Origin: CANKHA01 sp034668825
GTDB lineage: Bacteria > Pseudomonadota > Alphaproteobacteria > Rhizobiales > Xanthobacteraceae
Length of the DNA stretch: 64,000 bases
Assembly: GCA_034668825.1 (NCBI GenBank)
Contig: JAXDOR010000205.1
Coordinates: 1 to 64,000 of the forward strand
Reading direction: 5' to 3'
Shown here: piece by piece, positions 16,962-25,287 of the stretch
How positions within the stretch are numbered: the stretch's first letter is position 1
How the letters are laid out: each line of letters opens with the position of its first letter
Position numbers and translations under genes: made by a program
The notes under the pieces: generated by a model
What the model was told of the DNA's origin: nothing
Seen by the model: the letters and a program-made list of their open reading frames with translations, nothing else
Databases searched by the model: none

Positions 16962-17816
16962 CTACCCCGTCACGTTAGCCAAAAACGCCAGAATCCTCCC
17001 CGCCGCCGTGCCTTCCGTTTGCTCCGCCACCGGCACGTCCCAATATTCCGACTTCGGCAGGCATTCCTCCAGATAGCGCGCGGCGGAGGTGGCGTGGGTG
17101 GCGTCGCGGCCGGGAACGACCAGCGCGGGAATATCGACTCGCAACAAATCCTCCGGCTCGGCGCCGGGCGCGGTATCGCGGTCGAACAGGCTCTTGGCCA
17201 TGCCGGCGACCGCGAGTTTGTAGGGCTCCATGTCCTGCCTGACGTAACTCTCGGCGAAGGCGCGGTCGTGCTTGAGCACGGAGGCCCAGGGGCCGCCGCG
17301 CGGATCGCGGCCGAACGGCAAGCCGTCCTTGGCGACGAGATCGGCCACCGCCTGCAAGCCGTTCTGCTGCACGAAGGCGAGATGCTCGGCGAAACGCTGG
17401 TGGCTGGAAATGCGGTATTTGGCGCCGCCCACCGGCCAATAGAGCACGAGGCTCAGCGCGCGCTCGGGGTGCAGGACGCCGAAGGCCGCCACCGGGCAGC
17501 AGCCCATGCAGCCGCCCATGATATGCGCGCGCTCGATCTTCAGGTGGTCGAGCAGGCCTTTGCCCTGCGCGACGTAATGCGCCCAGGTGATGTGCTCGAC
17601 GCGGCCGCCGGACTGGCCGCATTCGCGCCGGTCGAACAGGATGCAGGTGTAATGCTTCGGCAGGTGGTCCATCATCTTGGTGCGGGCGTAGACGCCCTGC
17701 GTCGCCCACTTGTCCAACGTGGCGTCGAAGCCGGCGGGCGAATACATCAAGAGCGGCGGGCCGGAGCCGGTGACTTCGTAGTTGGTCACGATGCCGTCGA
17801 TGGTGGTGGTGGGCAT
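16962..17816 (-). CDS. Alpha/beta hydrolase with Cys at the nucleophile position
   Basis: This 284-residue protein has the alpha/beta-hydrolase fold: an oxyanion-hole region near LLMYSPAGFD, FDRRECGQSGG after strand 4, and a nucleophile elbow IMGGCMGCCPVAAFG. In the G-x-Nuc-x-G pattern the nucleophile would be Cys rather than Ser, as in dienelactone hydrolase. The acid is probably the Asp in VVPGRDATHATSA. No His is seen at the usual C-terminal place (the end reads VPVAEQTEGTAAG); the His of DATH may take part. It may open a lactone or cleave a C-C bond in the aromatic pathway, or be catalytically altered. It precedes nothing on its strand until the PanB-like gene, 146 bases upstream. Confidence 0.8.
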   Translation of the reverse strand: MPTTTIDGIVTNYEVTGSGPPLLMYSPAGFDATLDKWATQGVYARTKMMDHLPKHYTCILFDRRECGQSGGRVEHITWAHYVAQGKGLLDHLKIERAHIMGGCMGCCPVAAFGVLHPERALSLVLYWPVGGAKYRISSHQRFAEHLAFVQQNGLQAVADLVAKDGLPFGRDPRGGPWASVLKHDRAFAESYVRQDMEPYKLAVAGMAKSLFDRDTAPGAEPEDLLRVDIPALVVPGRDATHATSAARYLEECLPKSEYWDVPVAEQTEGTAAGRILAFLANVTG

Positions 17817-17837
17817 GTGGTTGTAGCTCCGATTTAC

Positions 17838-17960
17838 GTGTCCCGGGCGCAGCGCAGCGTGAAACGGTGCGCTGCAGACCCGGGATCATTCCAAACTCAG
17901 AATGCGTAACGGTCCCGGATCAGCGGCGCACCGCTGTGCGCTGCACCGCATCCGGGACAC
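17838..17960. repeat. Intergenic palindromic repeat, type C
   Basis: A 123-base element with complementary ends GTGTCCCGG and CCGGGACAC. Each half carries a CGCAGCGCAGCG / GTGCGCTGC-type arm. It differs in sequence from types A and B and fills the gap between the PanB-like and hydrolase genes. Confidence 0.75.
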
Positions 17961-17962
17961 GG

Positions 17963-18778
17963 CTACCCCTTGATCTGCTTCCCGGCGCGAACGTCGGCGA
18001 TCAGCTTCTTGAAGGCGTCGAGCGAGAGCTTCGCGGTGTTGACATAGGTGTCGGCCTTGGAGTCGAGCCATTTCGCCGAGGAGCCGAGCGCGGTTTGCGC
18101 CAGCCGCACGCGGCCGTCGAGCCAGGGACCGCCGCCGAAGCCGCCGATCACCGGAATCTTCACTGCCTTGACCACGGCGGGTCCGGCGATAGGGCCGGAA
18201 TTGGTGAAGTCGAGCGCCACCGCGCCAGCGTCCTCCAGGCGCTTGGCCTCGTCGACGAGTTTCGCCGTCATCTTCTCGGTCGCTTGCGAGCTTTCGGAAT
18301 TCTGCGCGCCATAGGGCACGCCGTATTTCAGCGCCGTCTGCGGCGTGAGCCCGAACTGGGCGAAGACGGGAATGCCGGCGCGAGTGATCGCGTTGACCAC
18401 CTCGGGGAATTCAGCCGAGGCGTCGAGCTTGAGCATGTCGGCGCCGCCTTCCTTCACTAGCCGCACGGCGGCGCGCAAGGCGCTTTCGGGGCCCTCCTGC
18501 AACGGGCCGAAGGGAATGTCGCAACTCACCAGCGCGCGCTTGGTGCCGCGGCGCACGGCTTTGCAGAAAACGAGGATTTCGTCGACGGTGACTTCCAGCG
18601 GCGTGGCATGGCCCAGCAGATTGGCGCCCACGGAATCGCCGACCACGATCATGTCGACCCCGGCGCGGTCGGCAATCTGCGCGATCTGAAAATCCCAGGC
18701 GACCACGCCGGCGATCTTCTTGCCTTCGCGCTTCATCGCCTGCAGCGCGGGAATGGTGACTGGCTCGTTCGACTCCAT
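17963..18778 (-). CDS. PanB-like (ketopantoate hydroxymethyltransferase family) enzyme, divergent
   Basis: This 271-residue TIM-barrel protein is related to PanB, which transfers a hydroxymethyl group to 2-oxoisovalerate. The metal-site stretches VVGDSVGANLLGH and LVSCDIPFG are present, as are MLKLDAS and FGLTPQ. The residue aligned with the PanB catalytic Glu (LVLEC in E. coli) is Asp (VALDFT), and the MVKIEGG Glu is also Asp (MLKLDAS). It may therefore be a paralogue with another substrate rather than the vitamin B5 enzyme. The location at the end of a catabolic cluster supports a retro-aldol type role, but that is a guess. Confidence 0.78.
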   Translation of the reverse strand: MESNEPVTIPALQAMKREGKKIAGVVAWDFQIAQIADRAGVDMIVVGDSVGANLLGHATPLEVTVDEILVFCKAVRRGTKRALVSCDIPFGPLQEGPESALRAAVRLVKEGGADMLKLDASAEFPEVVNAITRAGIPVFAQFGLTPQTALKYGVPYGAQNSESSQATEKMTAKLVDEAKRLEDAGAVALDFTNSGPIAGPAVVKAVKIPVIGGFGGGPWLDGRVRLAQTALGSSAKWLDSKADTYVNTAKLSLDAFKKLIADVRAGKQIKG

Positions 18779-18836
18779 GGCTTTCCTCTTCCCCTCGGCT
18801 TAGCCGACGGCGCGCGGCGTGGGATTCACTACTTGA

Positions 18837-19595
18837 TCAAGACTGCTTCGCAATTGACCGGCTGTAGAACTCAAAGCCCGCATCCAATTCACCGACCCAA
18901 GAAATTCGGCCGTGTTCCATAAGAATCAATTTATTGCACAGCTTCCGAATAAGTTCCTCGGAGTGAGAGGCGAGGACCACCGCTCCCGCTTCCTTCGCAA
19001 ATCGGTCCAGCCGTTCATTCGCCTTCAGGAAAAAGGCGGCGTCGCCGGCACCAATACCTTCGTCCAATAAAAGGATATCCGGCTTTATCGAAGTCGCCAT
19101 CGCGAAGGCCAGGCGAGCCTGCATTCCCTGAGAATATGTCCTGACAGGGAGGTCTAGAAATTCCCCGAGTTCAGTGAACTCCGCGATCTCCGCAGTCTTT
19201 CGACGTGCTTCCGCTCTGGACAAGCCAAGATAAAGCCCGCGCAGGATAATGTTCTCGTAGCCGGTGCCTTCTGGATCAATCCCAAGACTTACATCGAACA
19301 TCGGCGTCACTTTGCCTTCGATTGTGACGACGCCCTGATTTGGCGTATAGATTCCTCCCAAAACACGCAGAAGCGTGGTCTTTCCCGCCCCGTTGTGCCC
19401 AATCAGACCGACGCGGTCACCGTGGCTGATTTCCATTGAAACATTGTCGAGAGCATGAACGGTTATGTGATTGTGTTTATCCTTGCCGATGCGTCCGCCC
19501 GTTGTGGCGGACAGAACGAGGTTTTTCAATGAACGGCTACCGGCGCTGTAAATCGGAAACGTAACCGATACATTCTCGAGCTTGATGAAGGCCAT
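18837..19595 (-). CDS. Polysaccharide ABC exporter ATP-binding protein (KpsT/Wzt-like)
   Basis: This 252-residue ATPase powers export of a lipid-linked or capsule-like polysaccharide across the inner membrane. Walker A is GHNGAGKTT, the signature is YSQGMQARLAFAMA and Walker B is ILLLDEGIGAGD. The protein stops soon after the nucleotide-binding domain, so it lacks the C-terminal glycan-binding domain of Wzt and resembles KpsT. It lies 6 bases after the permease gene. The pair opens the polysaccharide island and implies an ABC-dependent export route. Confidence 0.92.
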   Translation of the reverse strand: MAFIKLENVSVTFPIYSAGSRSLKNLVLSATTGGRIGKDKHNHITVHALDNVSMEISHGDRVGLIGHNGAGKTTLLRVLGGIYTPNQGVVTIEGKVTPMFDVSLGIDPEGTGYENIILRGLYLGLSRAEARRKTAEIAEFTELGEFLDLPVRTYSQGMQARLAFAMATSIKPDILLLDEGIGAGDAAFFLKANERLDRFAKEAGAVVLASHSEELIRKLCNKLILMEHGRISWVGELDAGFEFYSRSIAKQS

Positions 19596-19601
19596 CTGTC
19601 C

Positions 19602-20435
19602 TCACAGCCAATATGGAATTCGGCCGCGATAGCGAGCCAGAAACAACATGCCGACGATAACGTTAGCCAACGTAATTCCTACGGCAATCGTCCACATGGA
19701 AGAGGGTAATGAATGCCCGAGAAGCGGCTGACGCACGATTTCGACGAAATAGTAAAACGGATTGAGATCGAGAAAAAGGCTGCGGCTGCTGAGATGGTCA
19801 GGTGTCCAGAATATCGGCGTCATAAAGAACGCCAACTGCATGAGACTGGAAACGATTGGCGGTATATCGCGAAATCGGGCGCCTAATCCTCCCAGCAGGA
19901 TGCCGAACGCGGCTGTGTTTATCACGATCAGCAACAAGCCTACGATGGCCAGAAGCAAATCCGCCTTTAGCTCAAGGCCAAATATTATAAAGACAGCTAC
20001 ATAGATTACGAAGTTGTGGGCGAAAATTAGAAAATTTCTCCATATCAGCTGATACACATAAATACTGAGCGGCGCTCTCATTTGCAGGATGGCGGCGGCG
20101 GATGAAATAAATACCTGGGTAGATTCCGTTAGCAGGAGGGAAATGAAGCTGAAAACAATAATGCCGGAGGCGATGTAGGGGAGATAGCTGCTGAGCTGTT
20201 GTCCAAACAATCCAGCATATAGGTAGCCGATTCCGGCAATCATAATGGCCATGCTAATGGTCAGCCAGAACGGTCCGACCACTGAGCGGCGATAACGCTG
20301 CCGAATGTCATGCCAGCCGAGCGTAAGCCAAAGCTCGTGGGCTTTGAGTCCTTCATAGAGATCTCCAGCCGCGCGTCTTAGTTCATGCGTCAATGATGGA
20401 TGAGCAAACGTCACTTTGGTGGAGGTCACGCTCAC
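19602..20435 (-). CDS. Polysaccharide ABC exporter permease (KpsM/Wzm-like)
   Basis: This 277-residue membrane protein has the ABC-2 permease layout with about six hydrophobic helices (for example residues 55-80, 85-110, 138-162, 170-195, 205-225, 245-270). The N-terminal cytoplasmic part ends in LGWHDIRQRYRRSVVGPFW, a stretch typical of O-antigen and capsule permeases. The start is GTG at 20435. It forms an operon with the ATPase that follows 6 bases later, and is divergent from the glycosyltransferase at 20709. Confidence 0.92.
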   Translation of the reverse strand: MSVTSTKVTFAHPSLTHELRRAAGDLYEGLKAHELWLTLGWHDIRQRYRRSVVGPFWLTISMAIMIAGIGYLYAGLFGQQLSSYLPYIASGIIVFSFISLLLTESTQVFISSAAAILQMRAPLSIYVYQLIWRNFLIFAHNFVIYVAVFIIFGLELKADLLLAIVGLLLIVINTAAFGILLGGLGARFRDIPPIVSSLMQLAFFMTPIFWTPDHLSSRSLFLDLNPFYYFVEIVRQPLLGHSLPSSMWTIAVGITLANVIVGMLFLARYRGRIPYWL

Positions 20436-20708
20436 GTGTTTGGGGTCCTGCTGGAAGGGCTATAAACCTGCGTTAATCAGGCTTAATTACGTAAGTTGCG
20501 GGTTCGATCCAGATAATCGTTTCCTTTAGGCTTTGCATTATGTACTGGCCTAATCGAGGCCGTTTTGCAAGGCGAGTGGCCGACATGGACCGCCGGACCG
20601 CGCCTGGTTCCCACATCGTGACGATGTCATGATGCGGGAACCCGCGCCGACCACTTCTGGCGCTTTTGCTTTTACATTGGAGGGAGAGCGTCCTAATTTA
20701 GCGGAAAC
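20436..20708. other. Divergent control region between export and glycosyltransferase genes
   Basis: This 273-base region separates the minus-strand export operon from the plus-strand glycosyltransferases and must hold promoters for both. It is more AT-rich near 20460-20550. A GGTTCGATCC string at about 20500 looks like a tRNA T-loop, but its stem does not pair. No RNA gene or clear operator was found. Confidence 0.4.
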
Positions 20709-21686
20709 ATGGGCCCGACCATTCAAATTGTTATTGTCAATTGGAATGCTGGGCAGCTCTTGCGCCGCTGCCTGGCGTCTTTCGCCGCGGTATCCGGCGA
20801 TACGCTCAAAATCGAGAATGTTGTCATCGTCGACAACGCTTCCACGGATGACTCGCTGGATGAACTCGACTGTTTTTCCGATACGTTGCCGATCAAAATC
20901 ATCCGAAATGAGGAGAACAGAGGCTTCGCCGCGGCCTGCAATCAGGGGGCCGCAGGATCCTTAGCCGAATTCCTGCTGTTCCTAAATCCCGACGTTGAGC
21001 TGCGGCCCGGCTGCCTTGAACAGCCGGCCCGGTTTCTGACTCACGCCGCCAACCAATCCGTTGGCGTTGTCGGCATTCAACTCGTGGACGCCGAAGGCCT
21101 GGTGCTACGCAGTTGCGCGCGGCAGCCGGCGGTATGGTCGTTGCTCGGACATAGTTTAGCTCTGGATCGATTGATGCCTTCTATTTTCCCTCCGCACTTC
21201 CTGCTGGAATGGGATCACCGGGAGACTCGGCCGGTCGATCAGGTCATGGGCGCTTTTTATTTCGTCAGGCGCTCGCTATTCGATGCTCTCGGCGGGTTTG
21301 ACGAGCGCTTTTTCGTTTATTTCGAAGACTTGGATTTCGCAGTACGGATGCGAAGACAAGGCTGGACAAACGTCTATCTCGCGACTGCCCAAGTTTTCCA
21401 TCTCGGCTGCGGCACGACGCGCAATATCAAGGCCCGCCGCCTGTTCTACTCCGCTAGAAGCCGCATCCTTTATAGTTTAAAGCATTTTGGAATCGCCGGA
21501 GCGACGGCCGTTGCCATGACGACCTTGTTGTTGGAGCCTCTCATACGTTTGGCCGCAGCGTCGGCTTCTCTGCGGTTTGCCGATGTTAAGGACGTAGCAT
21601 GCGGGTTTGGGATGCTTTGGGCAGACCTTCCAAATATTATTTCAACTCATCGTCACTTCGCCAAATTACGATCACCTCATGTATAA
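20709..21686 (+). CDS. Glycosyltransferase family 2 (WbbL-like rhamnosyltransferase type)
   Basis: This 325-residue protein is a GT-A fold glycosyltransferase. It starts with IQIVIVNWNAGQLLRRCL and carries NEENRGFAAACNQGA and the metal-binding region LFLNPDVEL. The acceptor-side motif GAFYFVRRSLFDALGGFDERFFVYFEDLDFAVR is characteristic of rhamnosyltransferase-like GT2 enzymes. C-terminal hydrophobic residues may associate with the membrane. Its end overlaps the next gene by 8 bases, so the two are co-translated. It may use dTDP-rhamnose, for which genes appear at the right edge of the window. Confidence 0.9.
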   Translation: MGPTIQIVIVNWNAGQLLRRCLASFAAVSGDTLKIENVVIVDNASTDDSLDELDCFSDTLPIKIIRNEENRGFAAACNQGAAGSLAEFLLFLNPDVELRPGCLEQPARFLTHAANQSVGVVGIQLVDAEGLVLRSCARQPAVWSLLGHSLALDRLMPSIFPPHFLLEWDHRETRPVDQVMGAFYFVRRSLFDALGGFDERFFVYFEDLDFAVRMRRQGWTNVYLATAQVFHLGCGTTRNIKARRLFYSARSRILYSLKHFGIAGATAVAMTTLLLEPLIRLAAASASLRFADVKDVACGFGMLWADLPNIISTHRHFAKLRSPHV

Positions 21687-23919
21687 GGTGCTGATACTCA
21701 CCAGGTACGACCGGCAGGGCGCGAGCAGCCGCATTCGTTTTCTGCAATTTTTGCCTGAACTCGAAAAGGAGGGCTTCGAATTCGAAGTCGTTCCGCTTTT
21801 GGATGCGTCTTATTTGCGGGCGCTTTATGAACGCCGTCCAGTCAATTTCCTAGCAGTGGTGCGATCCTACTTCCGGAGATTGCGCGCGCTTTTGCACCGG
21901 GAACACTACGACTTAATTTGGCTGGAGAAGGAGGTATTCCCCTGGCTGCCGGCGTGGATAGAAGCAGCGCTGTTGAAGGGCGTGCCGTATATCGCGGACT
22001 TGGATGACGCCTGGTTTCTTCGCTACGAGCAACACAAGCTGCCGCTAGTGCGCTTATTTCTCGGGACGAAAATCGACAAGATCATGCGGGGAGCGGCGGT
22101 TGTCATTGGGGGCAATGACTTTCTTGCGGAACGCGCGCGTCTCGCCGGCGCCCGTCAAGTTGAGGTCATCCCGTCGACAATTGACCTGAGCCAATATTCA
22201 CTGCCCAGCCCAACTTCCGAAGAAGAAACGAAACTCGATCATCCCGTTGTTGTCGGCTGGATAGGTACTCCAGTTACGGTTTTTTATTTGCAGTATATCG
22301 AGCCGGTGATCAGGACCATATTATCCGGCCGCAACGCTTGCCTGACTATTATTGGAGCTAACACGCCGGCCGCCTTCTCCCAACTCCCTGTCAGGAGCGT
22401 TGTGTGGAGCGAGCTCTCGGAAACCGAAGAGCTTGGTGCGGTCGATATCGGTCTCATGCCGCTTAAAAACGATCCATGGGAACAAGGCAAATGTGCCTAC
22501 AAGCTTCTGCAGTTCATGGCCGCCGGAAAGCCCGTTGTTGCCTCCTCGGTCGGAGCAAATATTAATGTGGTGAATGACAACGTGAGCGGATTTTTGGTGA
22601 ACTCGATGGAGGAATGGACAGCCGCTTTGCAGCAATTGATTGCGAGCCCTTCCCTCCGCCGTCAGATGGGCGCCGAAGGACGGCAAATTGTCGAGAGGGA
22701 ATATTCTATAAGCCGAGTTTTGCCCAAGCTTTCTTCCATTCTGCTCCATACGATTAACAAACGAAAGCCGAAGGTCCTTATTGTCACAAGGCGCATGGAT
22801 ATCGGAGGCACTGAAAGACACATCGTACGTATCCTTCCGGAGCTGCGGCTTCGCGGCATAGACGCTTCGCTGTTTGTGCTGGAGCGTGGAGGCAAACTGG
22901 AATCTGAGCTTGCGGCAAATACGATTGTGGGTCCGCGCGTGGCAGCGCAGAATCCATTGGCAACAATCGGCCGCGCATGGCGCCTCGTTCGTCATCTGCG
23001 CCAGCAATGCCCCGATATTATTCATTTCTTCCTTCCGGAACCGTATCTCATCGGCTCTTTCGCCGCGATGCTGGCCGGACCAAAGGTCAGAGTCATGAGT
23101 CGCCGGTCGCTGGCAAAATATCAGCTCCGGCACCCCCTGCTGGCTAAGCTGGAATTTTGGATGCACCGTCGGACCACGGCCCTCCTCGGCAACTCCAACG
23201 CTGTCGTCAACGAGCTCATCCGCGAATGCGGCGATCCTTCGAAGGTCGGGCTGCTTTATAACGGCATTCAAATTTCGCCCTTGGCTGATGCGGAAGCGCG
23301 GGCCGCAACCCGGCATAATCTTGCACTTCCGTCCGAGTGTCTCGTTCTGATCGTCGTGGCCAATCTCATGGTCTACAAGGGCCATGAAGACCTTTTGCGG
23401 GCGCTGAGCGTTGCAAACTCGCAGATGGGGCCGAATTGGCGGCTGCTGGTCGTCGGGAGGGATGACGGAATAGGAGCTTCGCTTCGGAGAACAGCAGAGT
23501 CTCTAGGTTTGCAACGTTGCGTCATGTGGCTGGGAGAACGTACCGACGTCGAGCAGCTTTTCGATGCGGCGGATATAGCGGTGCTTCCCTCTCACGAGGA
23601 GGGATTCTCGAATAGCCTGATTGAAGCGATGAGCCGGGGGCTTCCGGTAGTGGCTACCGCTGTCGGGGGAAACTTGGATGCGATTGTTCCTGACGAGACG
23701 GGAATTCTTGTTGCCGCCAAGGCACCGGAAGCGCTCGCGGAAGCCCTTGTGAAATTGGCCAACGACAAGGATTTACGTTTTAGGCTTGGTCAAGCCGCGC
23801 GACGCCGTGTTGAAGAACGGTTTTCTCTCGAAAGCTGCGTACGCCGGTATCAGAATCTCTATCGTGGACGAAAACTGGGCTCGATGCCTGTACAGAACAT
23901 CATCGAGGCACAACCATAA
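21679..23919 (+). CDS. Tandem two-domain glycosyltransferase (GT4-GT4 fusion)
   Basis: This 746-residue protein contains two GT-B glycosyltransferase units in one chain. Unit 1 (about residues 1-365) has the donor-site segment AAGKPVVASSVGANINVV. Unit 2 (about 370-746) begins KVLIVTRRMDIGGTERHIVRIL and has HEEGFSNSLIEAMSRGLPVVATAVGGN with the E-x7-E type pattern. The start ATG at 21679 overlaps the stop of the previous GT2 gene. Such fusions often add two successive sugars. A single protein rather than two genes is supported by an open frame throughout. Confidence 0.88.
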   Translation: MYKVLILTRYDRQGASSRIRFLQFLPELEKEGFEFEVVPLLDASYLRALYERRPVNFLAVVRSYFRRLRALLHREHYDLIWLEKEVFPWLPAWIEAALLKGVPYIADLDDAWFLRYEQHKLPLVRLFLGTKIDKIMRGAAVVIGGNDFLAERARLAGARQVEVIPSTIDLSQYSLPSPTSEEETKLDHPVVVGWIGTPVTVFYLQYIEPVIRTILSGRNACLTIIGANTPAAFSQLPVRSVVWSELSETEELGAVDIGLMPLKNDPWEQGKCAYKLLQFMAAGKPVVASSVGANINVVNDNVSGFLVNSMEEWTAALQQLIASPSLRRQMGAEGRQIVEREYSISRVLPKLSSILLHTINKRKPKVLIVTRRMDIGGTERHIVRILPELRLRGIDASLFVLERGGKLESELAANTIVGPRVAAQNPLATIGRAWRLVRHLRQQCPDIIHFFLPEPYLIGSFAAMLAGPKVRVMSRRSLAKYQLRHPLLAKLEFWMHRRTTALLGNSNAVVNELIRECGDPSKVGLLYNGIQISPLADAEARAATRHNLALPSECLVLIVVANLMVYKGHEDLLRALSVANSQMGPNWRLLVVGRDDGIGASLRRTAESLGLQRCVMWLGERTDVEQLFDAADIAVLPSHEEGFSNSLIEAMSRGLPVVATAVGGNLDAIVPDETGILVAAKAPEALAEALVKLANDKDLRFRLGQAARRRVEERFSLESCVRRYQNLYRGRKLGSMPVQNIIEAQP

Positions 23920-23983
23920 GCTCAGCGGTGTACGGGTTGCGCTTTCATTTTTATGCCACGACAAACTCAGAGATCGAAAATAC

Positions 23984-25105
23984 TCAATTGGCGAGCAGAG
24001 GACCGCAGTCGCCGTCGTCAGCAGCGGCAAGAACGATCTCGGCAACTCTCCCGATTTCGGCGGCGCTGATATCTCGATAAAATGGCACCGCCAAGGTTGA
24101 CTGGGCGAGGGCCTTGGTCGCGGGCACGGCAGTGCGCGGGAACGATGCGGTAGCCGGATGCTCATGCGCTCCGGTGCCCCACCATCTGCGCGTCTCGATA
24201 CCACAATCTGCTAGCGATTGTTCGACGCGATCCGCAACTGGTTGAACAAAGTTGAGCAGGCAAGTGGAACTGACCCAGGTATCGCCGAAGCCGTGCTGCA
24301 GCCTGATCTGGTTGGACCTTCCCAGCGCACGACGGTAGACTTTTGCCGTATTGCTCCACTCCTTGCGGATCTGGTCCCATTCGTCCAAGGCGGCTTGACC
24401 GACAGCCGCGTGATATTCGCTAAGCTTGGCGTTGAAGGCCGTGGCCTGCGCATGTCGGCTTCCCGCGAAACCGAAGTTCGCACGCATGCGCATTGCGCAC
24501 GTCATGGCGGGGTCGGTATTTACAACGAAGCCGCCTTCGCCGGTGCCGAGGACCTTGGTGGCGTGGAGACTCACGACCGACGGCACTGTGCTCGGAACAA
24601 GAGAGTCGAAGCCCGCCGCCGCGTCGATCACGACCGCTAGTCCGGTCCGCGATCGAAACGTCTCCCATGCTGTTAAATCGAGCGGCAAGCCGAAGGGCAT
24701 AACCGGCATGACCGCGCCGACGAGCGCAGGCGCTGCCGCGATCTCATCATAAAGCATGGCTGGATCGAGCGCCCAGGTCTCAGGGTCAACGTCGACGAAA
24801 TAGGGCACCAGCCCGGCCATCACCGCCGCGTGCGCGGAGGCGACGAATGTCCAGGCTGGCAGGACGCACAAGCTTCCCGGCGGCGGCTGTTGCGCGGCGA
24901 GCGCGATTGCGAGTCCGAGGGTCGCATTCGCGACCGTGACGACCGTTCCTTCATTCAGCCGGTAATGTTCAGCAAGCCGGTCCTCAAGCGAGAGCGCAAG
25001 TGGGCCGAAATTACTGTAAACCCGTGATGCATCGATTGATTTTAAATACGGAATCAACCGGCTGGCGGAGGGCAATTTTGGCCGCATAACAGGAATCGAG
25101 GACAT
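23984..25105 (-). CDS. DegT/DnrJ/EryC1-family sugar aminotransferase
   Basis: This 373-residue PLP enzyme should transaminate a keto-sugar nucleotide to an amino sugar. The lysine that binds PLP is in SLHATKVLGTGEGGF, and VIDAAAGFDS carries the usual Asp. The N-terminus has the family pattern NFGPLALSLEDRLAEHY, and VANATLGLAIALAA is the phosphate-binding turn. It is the last gene of a minus-strand run including the ATP-grasp, epimerase and methyltransferase genes. The substrate is probably made by one of the epimerase/dehydratases in the island. Confidence 0.9.
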   Translation of the reverse strand: MSSIPVMRPKLPSASRLIPYLKSIDASRVYSNFGPLALSLEDRLAEHYRLNEGTVVTVANATLGLAIALAAQQPPPGSLCVLPAWTFVASAHAAVMAGLVPYFVDVDPETWALDPAMLYDEIAAAPALVGAVMPVMPFGLPLDLTAWETFRSRTGLAVVIDAAAGFDSLVPSTVPSVVSLHATKVLGTGEGGFVVNTDPAMTCAMRMRANFGFAGSRHAQATAFNAKLSEYHAAVGQAALDEWDQIRKEWSNTAKVYRRALGRSNQIRLQHGFGDTWVSSTCLLNFVQPVADRVEQSLADCGIETRRWWGTGAHEHPATASFPRTAVPATKALAQSTLAVPFYRDISAAEIGRVAEIVLAAADDGDCGPLLAN

Positions 25106-25225
25106 GCTCTGACTTTGCGGCGATAGACTGGGCTTGGCAATAGCGCGTGGAACGCCCGTTGATTCGGGTTAAGGTACTAGTTGGTAGCAAGACGACGCTG
25201 ATGGCGCTGCAGGTACTCTAGGCGC

Positions 25226-25242
25226 GCGGTTCTCAAAACCGC
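25226..25242 (-). terminator. Possible terminator hairpin after the DUF616 gene
   Basis: A perfect 6-base stem GCGGTT-CTCAA-AACCGC lies 46 bases beyond the stop of the DUF616 gene and before the aminotransferase gene. There is no clear T-tract, so termination is only possible. If real, the aminotransferase has its own promoter. Confidence 0.3.
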
Positions 25243-25287
25243 ATTCAGATCTAGAAAACAACACTATCCTGGCGGCTGCTGAGACTG

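Noticed and set aside
16975..17889. A 304-codon minus-strand frame over the alpha/beta hydrolase
   Set aside because: It is an Arg-rich shadow in another phase of a clearly recognisable hydrolase.
20495..20515. GGTTCGATCC, which resembles a tRNA T-loop
   Set aside because: The flanking bases do not form the T-stem and no acceptor, D or anticodon arm can be fitted.
22321..23385. A 354-codon minus-strand frame over the tandem glycosyltransferase
   Set aside because: No domain is visible and the plus-strand gene has two complete GT4 domains.
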